This document shows, one piece after another, positions 27,319-36,225 of a stretch of DNA of 64,000 bases. Within the stretch, counting starts at the first letter, position 1; each line of letters begins with the position of its first letter. The position numbers were made by a program, and so were the translations under genes. The notes beneath the pieces were generated by a model. The model did no database searches and had not been told where the DNA came from. It worked only from the letters and a program-made list of their open reading frames with translations. Source of the DNA: Kaistella gelatinilytica (lineage in GTDB: Bacteria > Bacteroidota > Bacteroidia > Flavobacteriales > Weeksellaceae); the NCBI RefSeq assembly GCF_015679325.1, contig NZ_JADPVI010000004.1, positions 278,864-342,863 on the forward strand, given 5' to 3'.

Positions 27319-27573
27319 ATGGAAATTAAAAACCAAATAGAAATTTGTCAAGCCAGTGCTGGTTCAACTCAAATCAATGTGCAATTTGAGCAAGATACTG
27401 TTTGGCTTACACAATCGCAGATGGCAGAACTATTTGGCAAAGGAAGAACTACAATTACTGAACATATTAATAATGTGTTCACTGAAGGAGAGCTTTTAGA
27501 AGAACTGGTATGTCGGGATTTCCAACACACCATCCAACACGGCAATCGGCTATTACAAAAATTCCCCGAGTGA
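27319..27573 (+). pseudogene. RhuM-family N-terminal fragment
   Basis: An 84-residue piece that matches the start of RhuM/Fic-associated virulence-like proteins: VWLTQSQMAELFGKGRTTI, then HINNVFTEGEL and CRDFQHTIQHG. Full-length members continue for over 200 residues with GYRVKS-type repeats; here the match stops after QHG and the frame ends inside a terminator hairpin. It is thus a truncated remnant at the right edge of the island, and probably not functional. The ATG at 27319 is normal for the family. Confidence 0.7.
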
Positions 27574-27593
27574 AAACTTGGGGAATTTTTTTG
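27557..27593 (+). terminator. Terminator resembling the dnaK terminator, at the island edge
   Basis: Hairpin with arms AATTCCCC..AGT and ACT..GGGGAATT followed by T7. The stem and flanks closely match the dnaK terminator at 6277-6309. Confidence 0.75.
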
Positions 27594-27606
27594 ATAAATG
27601 CCAAAA

Positions 27607-27630
27607 AAAATACCTCAATCGAGGTATTTT
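27607..27630. terminator. Bidirectional terminator of the TPR gene
   Basis: Perfect hairpin AAAATACCTC-aatc-GAGGTATTTT immediately downstream of the minus-strand TPR gene. Confidence 0.85.
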
Positions 27631-27633
27631 AAA

Positions 27634-28194
27634 TTATTGTTTTAAGAATTCACTCAGTTTCATTGCCTCCGCATTCATCGGGTCATATGTCAGTGATTTT
27701 GCGATATGCTGTTTCGCCTGCTCTTTATCAGTTTTCTGAAGTTGGTAAGCCACAAAGAAGTGCGCATAGGCCAAATTCTTTTTATTCGCTTCCAATTCTT
27801 CTGGTTTTACTGCTGCGATGTATTTTTCATAAGCCATTTTTGCGTTCGCGTCATCTTTCATACTTTGATAAACGTAGGCTTGACTATAATAAGACGGTGC
27901 CCAATCTGGAAGTAATGTTGCCATTTTTTTCCAGGTTTCCAATGCGCCGTTCCAGTCTTTTGCGTCTTGATAAGCGGTGGCTAATTTCACGATCGCTTCC
28001 GTATCATTTGGATTGGCCTCAATTTGTTTTTTTAAAGCTTCTATAGCTGGATTTTGCTGTGTTCCCTGAACTTGAGCCGTTGCAGCGGTTTCGGTCGCAA
28101 CACTTTCAGTCTGTGCATATCCAAAACTTACCGCTCCTAAAAATAATGCAGCAACGAGTGCTTTCTTGGTGTTAATCACGCTTTCCTTTTTCAT
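27634..28194 (-). CDS. Secreted TPR-repeat protein
   Basis: A 186-residue exported protein. I chose the ATG at 28192-28194; the two-codon longer frame begins at TTG. A signal peptide (hydrophobic core ALVAALFLGAVSF, cleavage near GYAQ) is followed by a Thr/Gln-rich linker and about three to four tetratricopeptide repeats (motifs such as NPNDTEAIVKLATAY, WAPSYYSQAYVY and HFFVAYQL). TPR arrays mediate protein-protein contact; a periplasmic scaffolding role is likely but no partner is evident. It is convergent with the island edge and divergent from the NdpA-like gene. Confidence 0.8.
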   Translation of the reverse strand: MKKESVINTKKALVAALFLGAVSFGYAQTESVATETAATAQVQGTQQNPAIEALKKQIEANPNDTEAIVKLATAYQDAKDWNGALETWKKMATLLPDWAPSYYSQAYVYQSMKDDANAKMAYEKYIAAVKPEELEANKKNLAYAHFFVAYQLQKTDKEQAKQHIAKSLTYDPMNAEAMKLSEFLKQ

Positions 28195-28343
28195 ATTCAA
28201 TTTTTTGATTAATATTTAACTCCTGCTCCAACAACAATAATTCCGCTTTTTACAATTTTTTGAAACTTTAATATTTTTTATAACATCTTAACTTTTTCAA
28301 CCTTTAACGTTGAAATATTAATGCAGATGTTTTGGTCTAAAAG

Positions 28344-28375
28344 TTTCCTGCTTCAATCTTTTAAAAATATCTTTG
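28344..28375 (+). promoter_or_regulatory. Promoter of the nucleoid-associated protein gene
   Basis: A -7 box TATCTTTG (28368-28375) with a TTTC (28344-28347) 20 bases upstream. It lies inside the longer reading frame and therefore supports the downstream ATG at 28399. Confidence 0.55.
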
Positions 28376-28398
28376 CACTCATTAAAATTTTCAAAAAA

Positions 28399-29415
28399 AT
28401 GCTCTCCAAAATTATCGTTCATAAAGTCGGAAATAAAGTCAATCAGGAAAATCTTTTCCTCTCAGAAAATGAGTTGCAAATCGATGACGACATGAAGGAA
28501 CTCTTAACCGATTATTTCCTCAACGCTTTCAAATCTGAAGAACAGTTTCAGTTTTACAGCGATTCTTATCTTTCTTTAAATCCGGTTTATTCATCTGTTT
28601 CAGAAATTTTTGAAGACAAAGACAAATTCAGATTTGAATCAGAAAATATTGCGAAACATCTTTTTGAGATCAGCGATAATCCACGCGTTCAAGGTGGCGA
28701 AGTTTTTATCGTTTATTTTGAAGGCGGCATTACAGAAGAAGGTAACCAAATCGATTCTATCGGGATCTTTAAAACAGAAAACAAAAATCCTTTCCTCAAA
28801 ATTTTACCCATAGACGAGAATTACGAAATCGAAAAAGATTACGGAATCTCGCTTTCTAAATTGGATAAAGGTTGCCTGATTTACAACACTGATAAAGAAA
28901 CCGGTTACGCCATTTCCGTCGTAGATAACAACAAAAACGGCGATCAATACTATTGGTTCGAAGATTTTTTAAAAGTTCGTCAACGCGATGATGAATATTT
29001 TCATACTCAGGAAACGCTTTCTGTTTTCAAGGATTTTGTCATCAAACAATTGCCGCAGGAATTTGATGTGAATAAACCTGATCAAGCCGATTTCTTAACG
29101 AAGTCGATCAACTTTTTCAAAGAAAAAGAAACTTTTCATTACGATGAGTTTACGAATGAAGTATTGCAGGATAAAAATGTGATCGAGAGTTTTTCTAATT
29201 TCAAAAGTGATTACGAACAGGAAATGCAGGTTTCAATTTCCGAAGAATTTCCCATTAATCAAACGGCTGTCAAGAAAAATCAGCGGTATTTTAAAAGTGT
29301 CATTAAACTCGATAAAAATTTCTCTATCTATGTTCACGGCGACCGAAAAATGATCGATCAGGGACAGGATGAAAATGGAAAATATTACCGACTTTATTTT
29401 GAAGAAGAAAAATAG
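28399..29415 (+). CDS. Nucleoid-associated protein, NdpA/YejK family
   Basis: A 338-residue protein of the NdpA (YejK, 37-kDa nucleoid-associated) family. I chose ATG 28399 because the promoter lies upstream of it and because the family starts with the pattern seen here, KIIVHKVGNK. Conserved features include the N-terminal LSENEL region, the LNPVYSSVSEIF and NPRVQGGEVFIVYFEGG blocks and the later SKLDKGCLIY. Family members bind nucleoid or RNA polymerase-associated complexes in the cytoplasm; the detailed role is poorly known. It is followed after 62 bases by a PAP2 gene with no evident functional link. Confidence 0.82.
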   Translation: MLSKIIVHKVGNKVNQENLFLSENELQIDDDMKELLTDYFLNAFKSEEQFQFYSDSYLSLNPVYSSVSEIFEDKDKFRFESENIAKHLFEISDNPRVQGGEVFIVYFEGGITEEGNQIDSIGIFKTENKNPFLKILPIDENYEIEKDYGISLSKLDKGCLIYNTDKETGYAISVVDNNKNGDQYYWFEDFLKVRQRDDEYFHTQETLSVFKDFVIKQLPQEFDVNKPDQADFLTKSINFFKEKETFHYDEFTNEVLQDKNVIESFSNFKSDYEQEMQVSISEEFPINQTAVKKNQRYFKSVIKLDKNFSIYVHGDRKMIDQGQDENGKYYRLYFEEEK

Positions 29416-29477
29416 ATCAGTAAAAAAATTACACAAAGCAGAAAATTTCTAAATTGTACTCCAAATTTTGCTGAGCG

Positions 29478-30143
29478 ATGAAAATTCAATTTTTAAAAGA
29501 TTTTTACAGTAATAGTTCTGCCAAACTGTTGATATCACTATTGTTTCTGGTTATCGCATTTTTTGTGCTTGCGGTCATTACCGATGAGATGGTTCTGGAA
29601 AAAGAAAATAATATAGATTTTGTTATTTTTAAATTTTTCAATACGCATATCGTCCGAAACAGTTTGACTGGTTTTATGTACGCCATCACCCAATTTTCCT
29701 CCGCGACTTTTATTAAAATTGTGTATCCATTTCTGATCGTGGTCTTGCTTCTTTTTAAACTGTACCGAAAAGCGCTTTTTACTTTCGTAGCTGGAGTTGG
29801 CGGTTTGCTTCTCATTTACGGTATGAAAATGTTTTTTGCACGACCAAGACCGCCGTATCCTTTATTATACAAAGAAGAGACTTTTAGTTTTCCAAGTGGT
29901 CATGCGACTTTTGGCTTTATTTTTTATGGTACTTTGGCGTATTTTATTTGGTTGACAGATCTGCCAAAAGTTTGGAAATACATTGCAATGGTTTTTCTCA
30001 TCGCCCTTTCTCTCACCATCGGTTTCAGTCGGGTTTACTTGCGGGTTCATTATCCAAGCGACGTTGTAGGCGGTTTCTGTCTCGGATATTCCTGGTTGTT
30101 TCTGATGATTTTTGCCTTCAGAAAATGGTATCCGATTGATTAA
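29478..30143 (+). CDS. PAP2-family membrane phosphatase
   Basis: A 221-residue integral membrane protein with about six helices. The three PAP2 catalytic motifs are complete: KMFFARPRPP (K-x6-RP), PSGH around residue 138, and SRVYLRVHYPSD (SR-x5-H-x3-D). Such enzymes remove phosphate from lipid pyrophosphates or phosphatidic acid, for example undecaprenyl pyrophosphate recycling or lipid A dephosphorylation, at the outer face of the inner membrane. Which lipid is the substrate cannot be told. It stands alone between the NdpA-like and glycosylase genes. Confidence 0.9.
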   Translation: MKIQFLKDFYSNSSAKLLISLLFLVIAFFVLAVITDEMVLEKENNIDFVIFKFFNTHIVRNSLTGFMYAITQFSSATFIKIVYPFLIVVLLLFKLYRKALFTFVAGVGGLLLIYGMKMFFARPRPPYPLLYKEETFSFPSGHATFGFIFYGTLAYFIWLTDLPKVWKYIAMVFLIALSLTIGFSRVYLRVHYPSDVVGGFCLGYSWLFLMIFAFRKWYPID

Positions 30144-30264
30144 GAAATTTTAATAACACAATTTGTACATTTAGAATTACAGCAATTTCTGATCATATTC
30201 AGATCAGTATCTTTACATTTGAGACTTCATTCAAATCAGTTCAATTCATTCAAAACAAAATAAA

Positions 30265-30999
30265 ATGCCAGAAGGTCCGTCCATACTTTTTTTAAAAAAC
30301 AAACTGCAAAGATTTAAAGGGAAAACAGTTTCCGAAGCATCCGGTTACGGCGAAATGGATAAATCTGCGATCGTTAATTTAAAATTGATCGACATCGAAA
30401 CTTACGGTAAAAATCTACTGTTCGTTTTCAAAGATTTTTTTGTCGGTGTTCACCTCGGACTTTTTGGAAGCATGCTCGTCAACAAGCAAAAAAAAGTAAA
30501 TGCGAGTTTTGCCCTTCATTTTGCTGATGGGGAAATTAATTTCTACGTTGCCAAAACGAAATTATATCAAGGGAAACCTCAAGATCACTTTGATTTTAAA
30601 ACCGATATTTTAAAACCTGAATTCGATGCTGAGTTTGTTTTAAATGAATTGCAAACGAATCATGCAGAGCAGATGATTGGTGATGTTTTAATGGATCAAC
30701 ATCTTTTTGCGGGCGTCGGAAATATCATCAGAATTGAAAGTCTTTACCACGCCAAAATTCATCCCGAAAGTTTGGTGAAAAAAATTCCGGAGAAGAAATT
30801 AATTTTCCTGCTTTCAATGCTCGTAGATTACAGCGAAGAATTTTTAAGTTTGCTAAAAACCGACGGTGTAAAAGAAGCCGCCATGATTTATGGAAAAAAA
30901 ATCTGTCCAAAAGATAAGACTGAACTCTTGATCGAAGAAATGGGTAAAATAAAACGCAAAACCTATGTCTGCCTAAAGTGCCAGAAACTCTACAAATAA
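30265..30999 (+). CDS. DNA glycosylase of the Fpg/Nei family
   Basis: A 244-residue base-excision repair glycosylase/AP lyase. The N-terminal MPEGPS provides the catalytic Pro2 and Glu3. The helix-two-turn-helix (DQHLFAGVGNIIRIE) is intact. The C-terminal zinc finger is unusual: it reads CPKDKTEL and then CLKCQKLY, so the second Cys of the standard Cys4 finger appears to be Asp, although the terminal R-x-Y and CQ remain. Nei-type proteins prefer oxidised pyrimidines and Fpg-type prefer 8-oxoguanine; the PEGPS start and divergence favour Nei-like. A terminator follows within two bases of the stop. Confidence 0.85.
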   Translation: MPEGPSILFLKNKLQRFKGKTVSEASGYGEMDKSAIVNLKLIDIETYGKNLLFVFKDFFVGVHLGLFGSMLVNKQKKVNASFALHFADGEINFYVAKTKLYQGKPQDHFDFKTDILKPEFDAEFVLNELQTNHAEQMIGDVLMDQHLFAGVGNIIRIESLYHAKIHPESLVKKIPEKKLIFLLSMLVDYSEEFLSLLKTDGVKEAAMIYGKKICPKDKTELLIEEMGKIKRKTYVCLKCQKLYK

Positions 31000-31000
31000 A

Positions 31001-31026
31001 AAAATCCTGCACTGTTGCAGGATTTT
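31001..31026. terminator. Bidirectional terminator between glycosylase and cysK
   Basis: Near-perfect hairpin AAAATCCTGCA and TGCAGGATTTT with a short loop, placed between two convergent genes. Confidence 0.85.
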
Positions 31027-31053
31027 AAGTTTTCAAGATAAAACTTTTAGAAA

Positions 31054-31986
31054 TTAACCTTGATAAGGATTCTCTTCAAAAAGACCCTCAACAGACCAGT
31101 ATCTTTCGCCCGTGTCATAATTGAAAGTCAATACGACAGAACCTTCCGGGATTTCTGCTAACTTTTTATTGACTGCTGCACAAGAAGCTCCGGTTGAAAC
31201 GCCGGCTAAAATTCCTTCTTCTCTCGCCAGTCTTTTTGTGAATTCAAAAGCTTCTCCTTTTTCAACAGCAATTGTTCCGTCTAAAAGATCAGTGTGTAAA
31301 TTTTTTGGTACAAATCCAGCGCCGATTCCCTGCAAAGGATGCGGTCCGGGTTTTCCGCCAGAAATTACAGGAGAATCTGTAGGTTCAACCGCAAAACTTT
31401 TCATATTCGGAAATTTCTGTTTCAAAACTTCAGTTACACCTGTAATGTGACCGCCAGTTCCAACGCCTGTGATGAGGTAATCGATCCCATTTGGAAAGTC
31501 ATTTAAAATTTCCTGTGCAGTGACTTTTGCATGAATTTCAGGATTGGCAGGATTTTCAAACTGTTGCGGGATCCAGGAGTTTTCGATTTCTTCAGCCATT
31601 TGCATCGCTTTTTTGATCGCTCCCGAAGTTCCTTCTTCTTTTGGTGTCAAAACAAATGATGCGCCGTAAGAACTCATCAGTTTTCGTCTTTCAACACTCA
31701 TGCTTTCCGGCATTACCAAAACCAGTTTGTAACCTTTTACCGCACAAACCATGGCCAAACCAACGCCGGTATTCCCGGAAGTTGGCTCGATAATCAAAGT
31801 GTCTTTATTGATCGATCCGTCCTTTTCCGCTTTTTCGATCATTGCCAAAGCAATTCTGTCTTTCAAACTTCCGCCCGGATTTTGCTTCTCCAGTTTCATC
31901 CAAACTTCCACATTTTTAGGGAAAATTTTATTGATTTTGATCACCGGTGTATTTCCGATGGCTTCTAATATATTGTTCAGTTTCAT
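31054..31986 (-). CDS. cysK: Cysteine synthase (O-acetylserine sulfhydrylase)
   Basis: A 310-residue PLP enzyme that makes cysteine from O-acetylserine and sulfide. The PLP lysine is in GGSLKDR, the phosphate-binding loop is [10 protein letters not shown], and [10 protein letters not shown] and the late GVSTGAS are as in CysK. It follows cysE, which makes its substrate, with a repeat element of about 130 bases in between, so the two genes form a cysteine biosynthesis pair on the minus strand. Sequence is complete and of normal length. CysK versus CysM cannot be separated with certainty by eye. Confidence 0.93.
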   Translation of the reverse strand: MKLNNILEAIGNTPVIKINKIFPKNVEVWMKLEKQNPGGSLKDRIALAMIEKAEKDGSINKDTLIIEPTSGNTGVGLAMVCAVKGYKLVLVMPESMSVERRKLMSSYGASFVLTPKEEGTSGAIKKAMQMAEEIENSWIPQQFENPANPEIHAKVTAQEILNDFPNGIDYLITGVGTGGHITGVTEVLKQKFPNMKSFAVEPTDSPVISGGKPGPHPLQGIGAGFVPKNLHTDLLDGTIAVEKGEAFEFTKRLAREEGILAGVSTGASCAAVNKKLAEIPEGSVVLTFNYDTGERYWSVEGLFEENPYQG

Positions 31987-32017
31987 ATCTAAATTTTTTA
32001 AAATTTGTTAATTATTT

Positions 32018-32153
32018 GGGCAGACATTTCCGCCCTGGTTTATCCTGAGCTTGTCGAAGGATTCCCGCTTTTTTGCTAGCCTGTCCAGAGCTTGTCGAAG
32101 GATTCCTCCTCGCAAAAAGAGCTCCACTCAGGTCGGGCTGCGGTAATTTTGCG
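32018..32153. repeat. Intergenic palindromic element between cysE and cysK
   Basis: An element of about 136 bases starting TTTGGGCAGAC..TTTCCGCC, with TCCCGCTTTTTTGC pairing with GCAAAAAGAGC, then GGTCGGGCTGCGG. Its middle holds two copies of the short repeat CTGAGCTTGTCGAAGG (32045-32060, and a variant at 32086-32101). Its right end abuts the cysE stop codon. Related elements are at 37595-37706 and 63829-63976. Confidence 0.7.
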
Positions 32154-32155
32154 GA

Positions 32156-32971
32156 TCAAATACTAAAGATAATAGGTTCATTCCTGGGGAATTTATTCTT
32201 TACGGTGACTTGACCTTTATGAAAAACCACCGAATTGGGTGCCACACTTTCTGTGATCCAAACATTTCCACCAATTAATGCATTTTTTCCGATGACCGTT
32301 TCGCCGCCCAGGATCGTCGCATTCGCATAAATCACAACACCATCTTCAATAGTAGGATGCCGTTTTATATTTTGTAAATTTTTAGCGACGGAGTGAGCGC
32401 CTAAAGTCACGCCCTGATAAATTTTCACGTGATCACCAATAATGGTAGTTTCCCCAATTACAATTCCTGTGCCGTGATCGATAAAGAAATAGTCCCCAAT
32501 CTGTGCTCCCGGATTAATGTCAATTCCCGTTTTGCTGTGCGCAAATTCCGTCCAAATTCGTGGAATTAATGGAATATTATTTTTATAAAGTTCATGGGCA
32601 AACCGATAAACAGCAATGGCGAAAAATCCGGGATAGGAAAACATGACTTCTTCTTTGCTTTGTGCCGCAGGATCATTGTCAACGATTGTTTGTGCATCAT
32701 TTTCCAGTGATTCGTAAACTTTGGGGAAACTTTCAAAGAAGTGATCAGTTTTAAGACTGTCTTTTTCTTCAGTCACAGAACATAATATTTCTTTAAATTC
32801 AATTTTAAAAGTATTTAAACGCATCTCAATATTCGGAAGTTCCGAACATCTTTGATATTCCAGAAAGAAAATAAACCGGAAAAATCGGTCGATAAAATCT
32901 TCGATTTTCTTTTTATCGATGTCATATTTTCGGTTCGAGTACCCTTCGTGAAGTCGTTTTGCAAAACCCAT
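32156..32971 (-). CDS. cysE: Serine O-acetyltransferase (CysE/EpsC type)
   Basis: A 271-residue acetyltransferase that makes O-acetylserine from serine and acetyl-CoA, the first step of cysteine synthesis. The N-terminal half is helical; the C-terminal half is a left-handed beta helix made of hexapeptide repeats (for example [44 protein letters not shown]), with the catalytic His and Asp in the DHGTG region and the conserved GVTLGA turn. cysK lies downstream on the same strand. The repeat element ends only a couple of bases from the stop codon, so it may have shaped the C-terminus. Confidence 0.92.
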   Translation of the reverse strand: MGFAKRLHEGYSNRKYDIDKKKIEDFIDRFFRFIFFLEYQRCSELPNIEMRLNTFKIEFKEILCSVTEEKDSLKTDHFFESFPKVYESLENDAQTIVDNDPAAQSKEEVMFSYPGFFAIAVYRFAHELYKNNIPLIPRIWTEFAHSKTGIDINPGAQIGDYFFIDHGTGIVIGETTIIGDHVKIYQGVTLGAHSVAKNLQNIKRHPTIEDGVVIYANATILGGETVIGKNALIGGNVWITESVAPNSVVFHKGQVTVKNKFPRNEPIIFSI

Positions 32972-33240
32972 ATTGACTGCTAATTTTTAACAAATTTAGT
33001 TTATAATATTTCCAAAAATCTTGATTTAGGGTAAGAATTAACTATGGCAATGATGCAGATTATGAATTGCCTGTGTTTTTTTTAATAATTAGGAAAACTT
33101 TAATAATACTAAAATTGCCCAAAACTTTAACATTTCGTAAATTTACGCTTCTTAGAAAAAATGAATTGAATATGGAAATAGTTGAAGAAAATACCTTTTT
33201 CTATTCCCTTTAAAATTAATAAATCTATAAATAAATAAAT

Positions 33241-34167
33241 ATGAAAGTTACCGTAGTAGGAGCAGGAGCAGTTGGCGCAAGTTGCGCAGAATACATTGCG
33301 ATGAAAGATTTTGCAGCAGAAGTTGTTTTAGTTGACATTAAAGAAGGTTTTGCTGAAGGTAAAGCGATGGATCTAATGCAAACCGCTTCTCTAAATAATT
33401 TCGATACCAAAATTACAGGAACAACCGGTGATTACAGCAAGACAGCTGGATCAAAAGTTGCCGTAATTACTTCCGGAATTCCAAGAAAACCTGGAATGAC
33501 GCGTGAGGAATTGATCGGGATCAATGCTGGGATCGTGAAAGATGTTACTGCAAACCTGGTAAAACATTCACCGGATGTAATTATCATCGTAGTTTCAAAC
33601 CCAATGGATACGATGGCTTATTTGGTTCATAAAACTTCCGGACTTCCAAAAAATCAAATTATCGGAATGGGTGGAGCTTTAGATTCCGCACGTTTCAAAT
33701 ACAGGTTGGCAGAAGCTTTAGAATGTCCGATTTCAGATGTTGACGGAATGGTGATCGCTGCTCACAGTGATACCGGAATGCTTCCACTAATGAGTAAAGC
33801 AACCAGAAATGGAGTTCCAGTCACTGAATTCTTAGACGAAGCAAAACAAGATCATGTTGCAGAAGAAACTAAAGTTGGTGGAGCAACCTTAACTAAATTA
33901 TTGGGAACTTCAGCTTGGTACGCTCCAGGTGCAGCAGTTTCTGTAATGGTTCAGGCAATTCTTTGCGACCATAAAAAAATGATTCCTTGTTCATTAATGT
34001 TAGATGGCGAGTATGGTCAAAGCGACATCTGCCTTGGAGTTCCTGCAATTATTGGCGCAAATGGTGTTGAGAAAATTGTAGAAATTAAATTAACAGACGC
34101 AGAAAAAGAAAAATTCGCTACCGCTGCACAAGCAGTAAGAGAGGTGAACGGAGATTTAAAATTTTAG
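33241..34167 (+). CDS. mdh: Malate dehydrogenase
   Basis: A 308-residue NAD-dependent malate dehydrogenase of the lactate/malate dehydrogenase family. The Rossmann nucleotide loop is VVGAGAVGASCAEY; the substrate-binding arginines are in GIPRKPGMTREE; the catalytic His lies in AAHSDTGMLPL and the binding pair in GGALDSARFKYRL. Asp32 in VLVDIKEG indicates NAD preference. It catalyses malate to oxaloacetate in the TCA cycle. Its last codons are the start of a tandem repeat array that extends past the stop (see repeat). Confidence 0.96.
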   Translation: MKVTVVGAGAVGASCAEYIAMKDFAAEVVLVDIKEGFAEGKAMDLMQTASLNNFDTKITGTTGDYSKTAGSKVAVITSGIPRKPGMTREELIGINAGIVKDVTANLVKHSPDVIIIVVSNPMDTMAYLVHKTSGLPKNQIIGMGGALDSARFKYRLAEALECPISDVDGMVIAAHSDTGMLPLMSKATRNGVPVTEFLDEAKQDHVAEETKVGGATLTKLLGTSAWYAPGAAVSVMVQAILCDHKKMIPCSLMLDGEYGQSDICLGVPAIIGANGVEKIVEIKLTDAEKEKFATAAQAVREVNGDLKF

Positions 34168-34323
34168 GATCACCTTATAAGCCACGAAGTGGCGACATCA
34201 AAAGCAAAGGGTGAAGCCCTTTGAAAATGGAGATTTGAAATTATAGGATTTCCTTAAGCCACGAAGTGGCGACATCGATAGCAAAGAGTACAACTCTTTT
34301 AAAACGGTGCTTTGAAGTTCTGA
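34147..34323 (+). repeat. Tandem repeat copying the 3' end of mdh
   Basis: Two full units (34147-34225, 79 bases; 34226-34302, 77 bases) and a partial third (34303-34323). Each begins like the last mdh codons (AACGGAGATTTAAAATTTTAG), then has GCCACGAAGTGGCGACATC and a GCAAAG..CTTT hairpin. The first unit contains the real mdh stop. The rest of the interval to 34527 holds a terminator, a dispersed repeat and the pafA promoter. Confidence 0.8.
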
Positions 34324-34343
34324 TCAATTTCATTTAAATATAC

Positions 34344-34374
34344 AAACGCATCTTTTCGAAGGTGCGTTTTTTTC
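34344..34374 (+). terminator. Terminator downstream of mdh
   Basis: Hairpin AAACGCATCTTT-tcg-AAGGTGCGTTT followed by a T-run, after the tandem repeat. Confidence 0.8.
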
Positions 34375-34385
34375 TTTATTCATCA

Positions 34386-34407
34386 TTACGAGGAACGACG
34401 CAATCTC
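34386..34407. repeat. Dispersed-repeat-like sequence
   Basis: The sequence TTACGAGGAACGACGCAATC resembles the widely scattered intergenic motif of the form TTGCGAGGAACGAAGCAATC found in several bacterial groups. Only one copy is in this window, so repeat status comes from memory of the family. Confidence 0.4.
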
Positions 34408-34485
34408 AAAATCTATTTTTCAATTTTCAATCTTCTGTTTAGAAAATTCATGAAAAGTTCATTCTGTCCTTAAGTTTTAAACCCT

Positions 34486-34493
34486 TAAATTTG
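34486..34493 (+). promoter_or_regulatory. -7 box of pafA
   Basis: TAAATTTG matches the Bacteroidota -7 box TAnnTTTG and lies 34 bases before the pafA ATG. No exact -33 TTTG is present (TTCTG at the right distance). Confidence 0.5.
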
Positions 34494-34527
34494 TCTCTAA
34501 AATTCGAACATCCGTAAATTTTTAATT

Positions 34528-36171
34528 ATGTTGAAAAATATTTCCATCATTTGTTTAGCCGTTTTCTCAACGGGTTTTTCTGCTCAAAAAAATAAATCGT
34601 CCCAAATCGAAAGACCAAAACTCGTTGTCGGTTTGGTAGTTGATCAAATGCGGTGGGATTATCTGTACCGTTATTATGAAAAATACCAGAACGATGGTTT
34701 TAAAAGATTGCTGAAAGAAGGATATTCTTTGAACAACGTTCATATTAATTATATTCCAACCTACACTGCGGTTGGACATACCACGATTTATACAGGTTCG
34801 GTTCCAGCGATCCATGGTATTGCCGGAAATGATTGGTTCGATAAAACTACCGGCAAAGACGTTTATTGTACAACCGATGAAAACGTAAAACCGGTCGGAA
34901 CAGCTGATGCGAAAGTCGGCAGTCATTCTCCTAAAAATTTGTGGTCTACAACGGTTACGGATGAACTTCGGTTAGCAACTAATTTTCAGGCAAAAGTAGT
35001 TGGAGTTTCTTTAAAGGATCGCGCTTCAATTCTTCCCGCAGGACATAATCCGACCGGAGCTTACTGGTTTGATGATACCAGCGGAAATTTCATTACGAGT
35101 TCTTATTATATGAATCAGTTGCCAAAATGGGTGAACGATTTTAATGCCCAAAAAATTCCAGATGAATTGGTGAAAAACGGTTGGAATACGTTGCTTCCCA
35201 TCAATCAATATACCGAAAGCTCTCCCGACAATTCGAAGTGGGAAGGACTTTTAGGAAGTGCAAAAACACCGACTTTTCCTTACAATAATTTGGCTGCAGA
35301 TTACCAGACGAAGAGAGATAACATTCGTTCGACCCCTTTTGGAAATACTTTAACGCTGAAAATAGCGGAAGCTGCCATTAAAGGAGAAAATTTAGGAGCG
35401 GATGCGATCACCGATTTTCTGGCCATTAACTTAGCTTCTACCGATTACGCCGGACATAAATTCGGACCCAATTCTATCGAAGTTGAAGATGTTTATTTAA
35501 GATTAGACCGCGACCTGGCTGAATTCTTTAAATATTTAGACCAGGCGATCGGTAAAAACCAATATACAGTGTTTCTTTCTGCAGATCATGGTGGAGCGCA
35601 TTCAGAAGGATTCATGGAAGAACATAAAATGCCAACAGGATTTTATGGCGAAAACTCTAAGAAAGATTTCAACCAGCTTTTAAAAGATCAGTTTGGAACC
35701 GATAAATTGGTGAGTGATGTGAGCAATAGTCAAGTTTATTTAGATGATAAATTAATGACTGACAATAAGTTAGATGTTGATAAAGTAAAACAATTTTTGA
35801 TCGATCAGTTGAACAGAGACAAATCTATTCTGTTTGCAGTTGATATGAAAAAAGCAGGATCATCTTCAGTTCCTGAGCCTATAAAAACCCGAATTGTTAA
35901 TGGTTACAACTGGCAACGAAGTGGTGACATCCAGATCATTTATCACGATTCGTGGTTGCCAAGTTATTCCAAACTCGGAACGACGCACGGTTCCTGGAAT
36001 TCTTATGATTCACACATTCCTTTAATTTTTATGGGATGGGGAATTAAAAACGGTGAAAGCAATAAGGATTATAATATGACCGATATCGCACCGACGATTT
36101 CTGCCTTGTTGCACATTCAGTTTCCAAGCGGAAACATCGGTAACCCAATTACAGAAGTGATCGAAAAATAA
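34528..36171 (+). CDS. pafA: PafA-type alkaline phosphatase
   Basis: A 547-residue secreted phosphatase of the alkaline phosphatase/nucleotide pyrophosphatase superfamily. A signal peptide (residues 1-19, ending FSAQ) precedes the first metal Asp in VGLVVDQMRWDY, the nucleophile Thr in TYTAVGHTTIYTGS, and the Asn of GNDWF. Metal ligands DYAGHKFGP, SADHGGAHSE and a later GTTHGSW complete the two-zinc site. The length and N-terminal sequence closely resemble PafA of Elizabethkingia, a phosphate monoesterase not repressed by phosphate. It would release phosphate from organic esters in the periplasm. It has its own -7 box and a strong terminator. Confidence 0.93.
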   Translation: MLKNISIICLAVFSTGFSAQKNKSSQIERPKLVVGLVVDQMRWDYLYRYYEKYQNDGFKRLLKEGYSLNNVHINYIPTYTAVGHTTIYTGSVPAIHGIAGNDWFDKTTGKDVYCTTDENVKPVGTADAKVGSHSPKNLWSTTVTDELRLATNFQAKVVGVSLKDRASILPAGHNPTGAYWFDDTSGNFITSSYYMNQLPKWVNDFNAQKIPDELVKNGWNTLLPINQYTESSPDNSKWEGLLGSAKTPTFPYNNLAADYQTKRDNIRSTPFGNTLTLKIAEAAIKGENLGADAITDFLAINLASTDYAGHKFGPNSIEVEDVYLRLDRDLAEFFKYLDQAIGKNQYTVFLSADHGGAHSEGFMEEHKMPTGFYGENSKKDFNQLLKDQFGTDKLVSDVSNSQVYLDDKLMTDNKLDVDKVKQFLIDQLNRDKSILFAVDMKKAGSSSVPEPIKTRIVNGYNWQRSGDIQIIYHDSWLPSYSKLGTTHGSWNSYDSHIPLIFMGWGIKNGESNKDYNMTDIAPTISALLHIQFPSGNIGNPITEVIEK

Positions 36172-36197
36172 GTTTTAAAAATTTTGTACTCATATTT

Positions 36198-36225
36198 AAA
36201 AGCCGCTTTCGAGCGGCTTTTTTAA
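36198..36225 (+). terminator. Terminator of pafA
   Basis: Hairpin AAAAGCCGCT-ttcg-AGCGGCTTTTTT located 27 bases after the pafA stop. Confidence 0.9.

Noticed and set aside
6310..27560. tRNA-anchored integrative element with integrase
   Set aside because: No tRNA, integrase or transposase gene is seen in or beside the island; only a terminator-like repeat at both ends.
31987..32155. A riboswitch or leader between cysE and cysK
   Set aside because: The interval is explained by a repeat element with intergenic copies elsewhere, not by a conserved leader.
33172..33213. A 13-codon frame starting ATGGAAATAG before mdh
   Set aside because: Too short, no support from context; could be chance.
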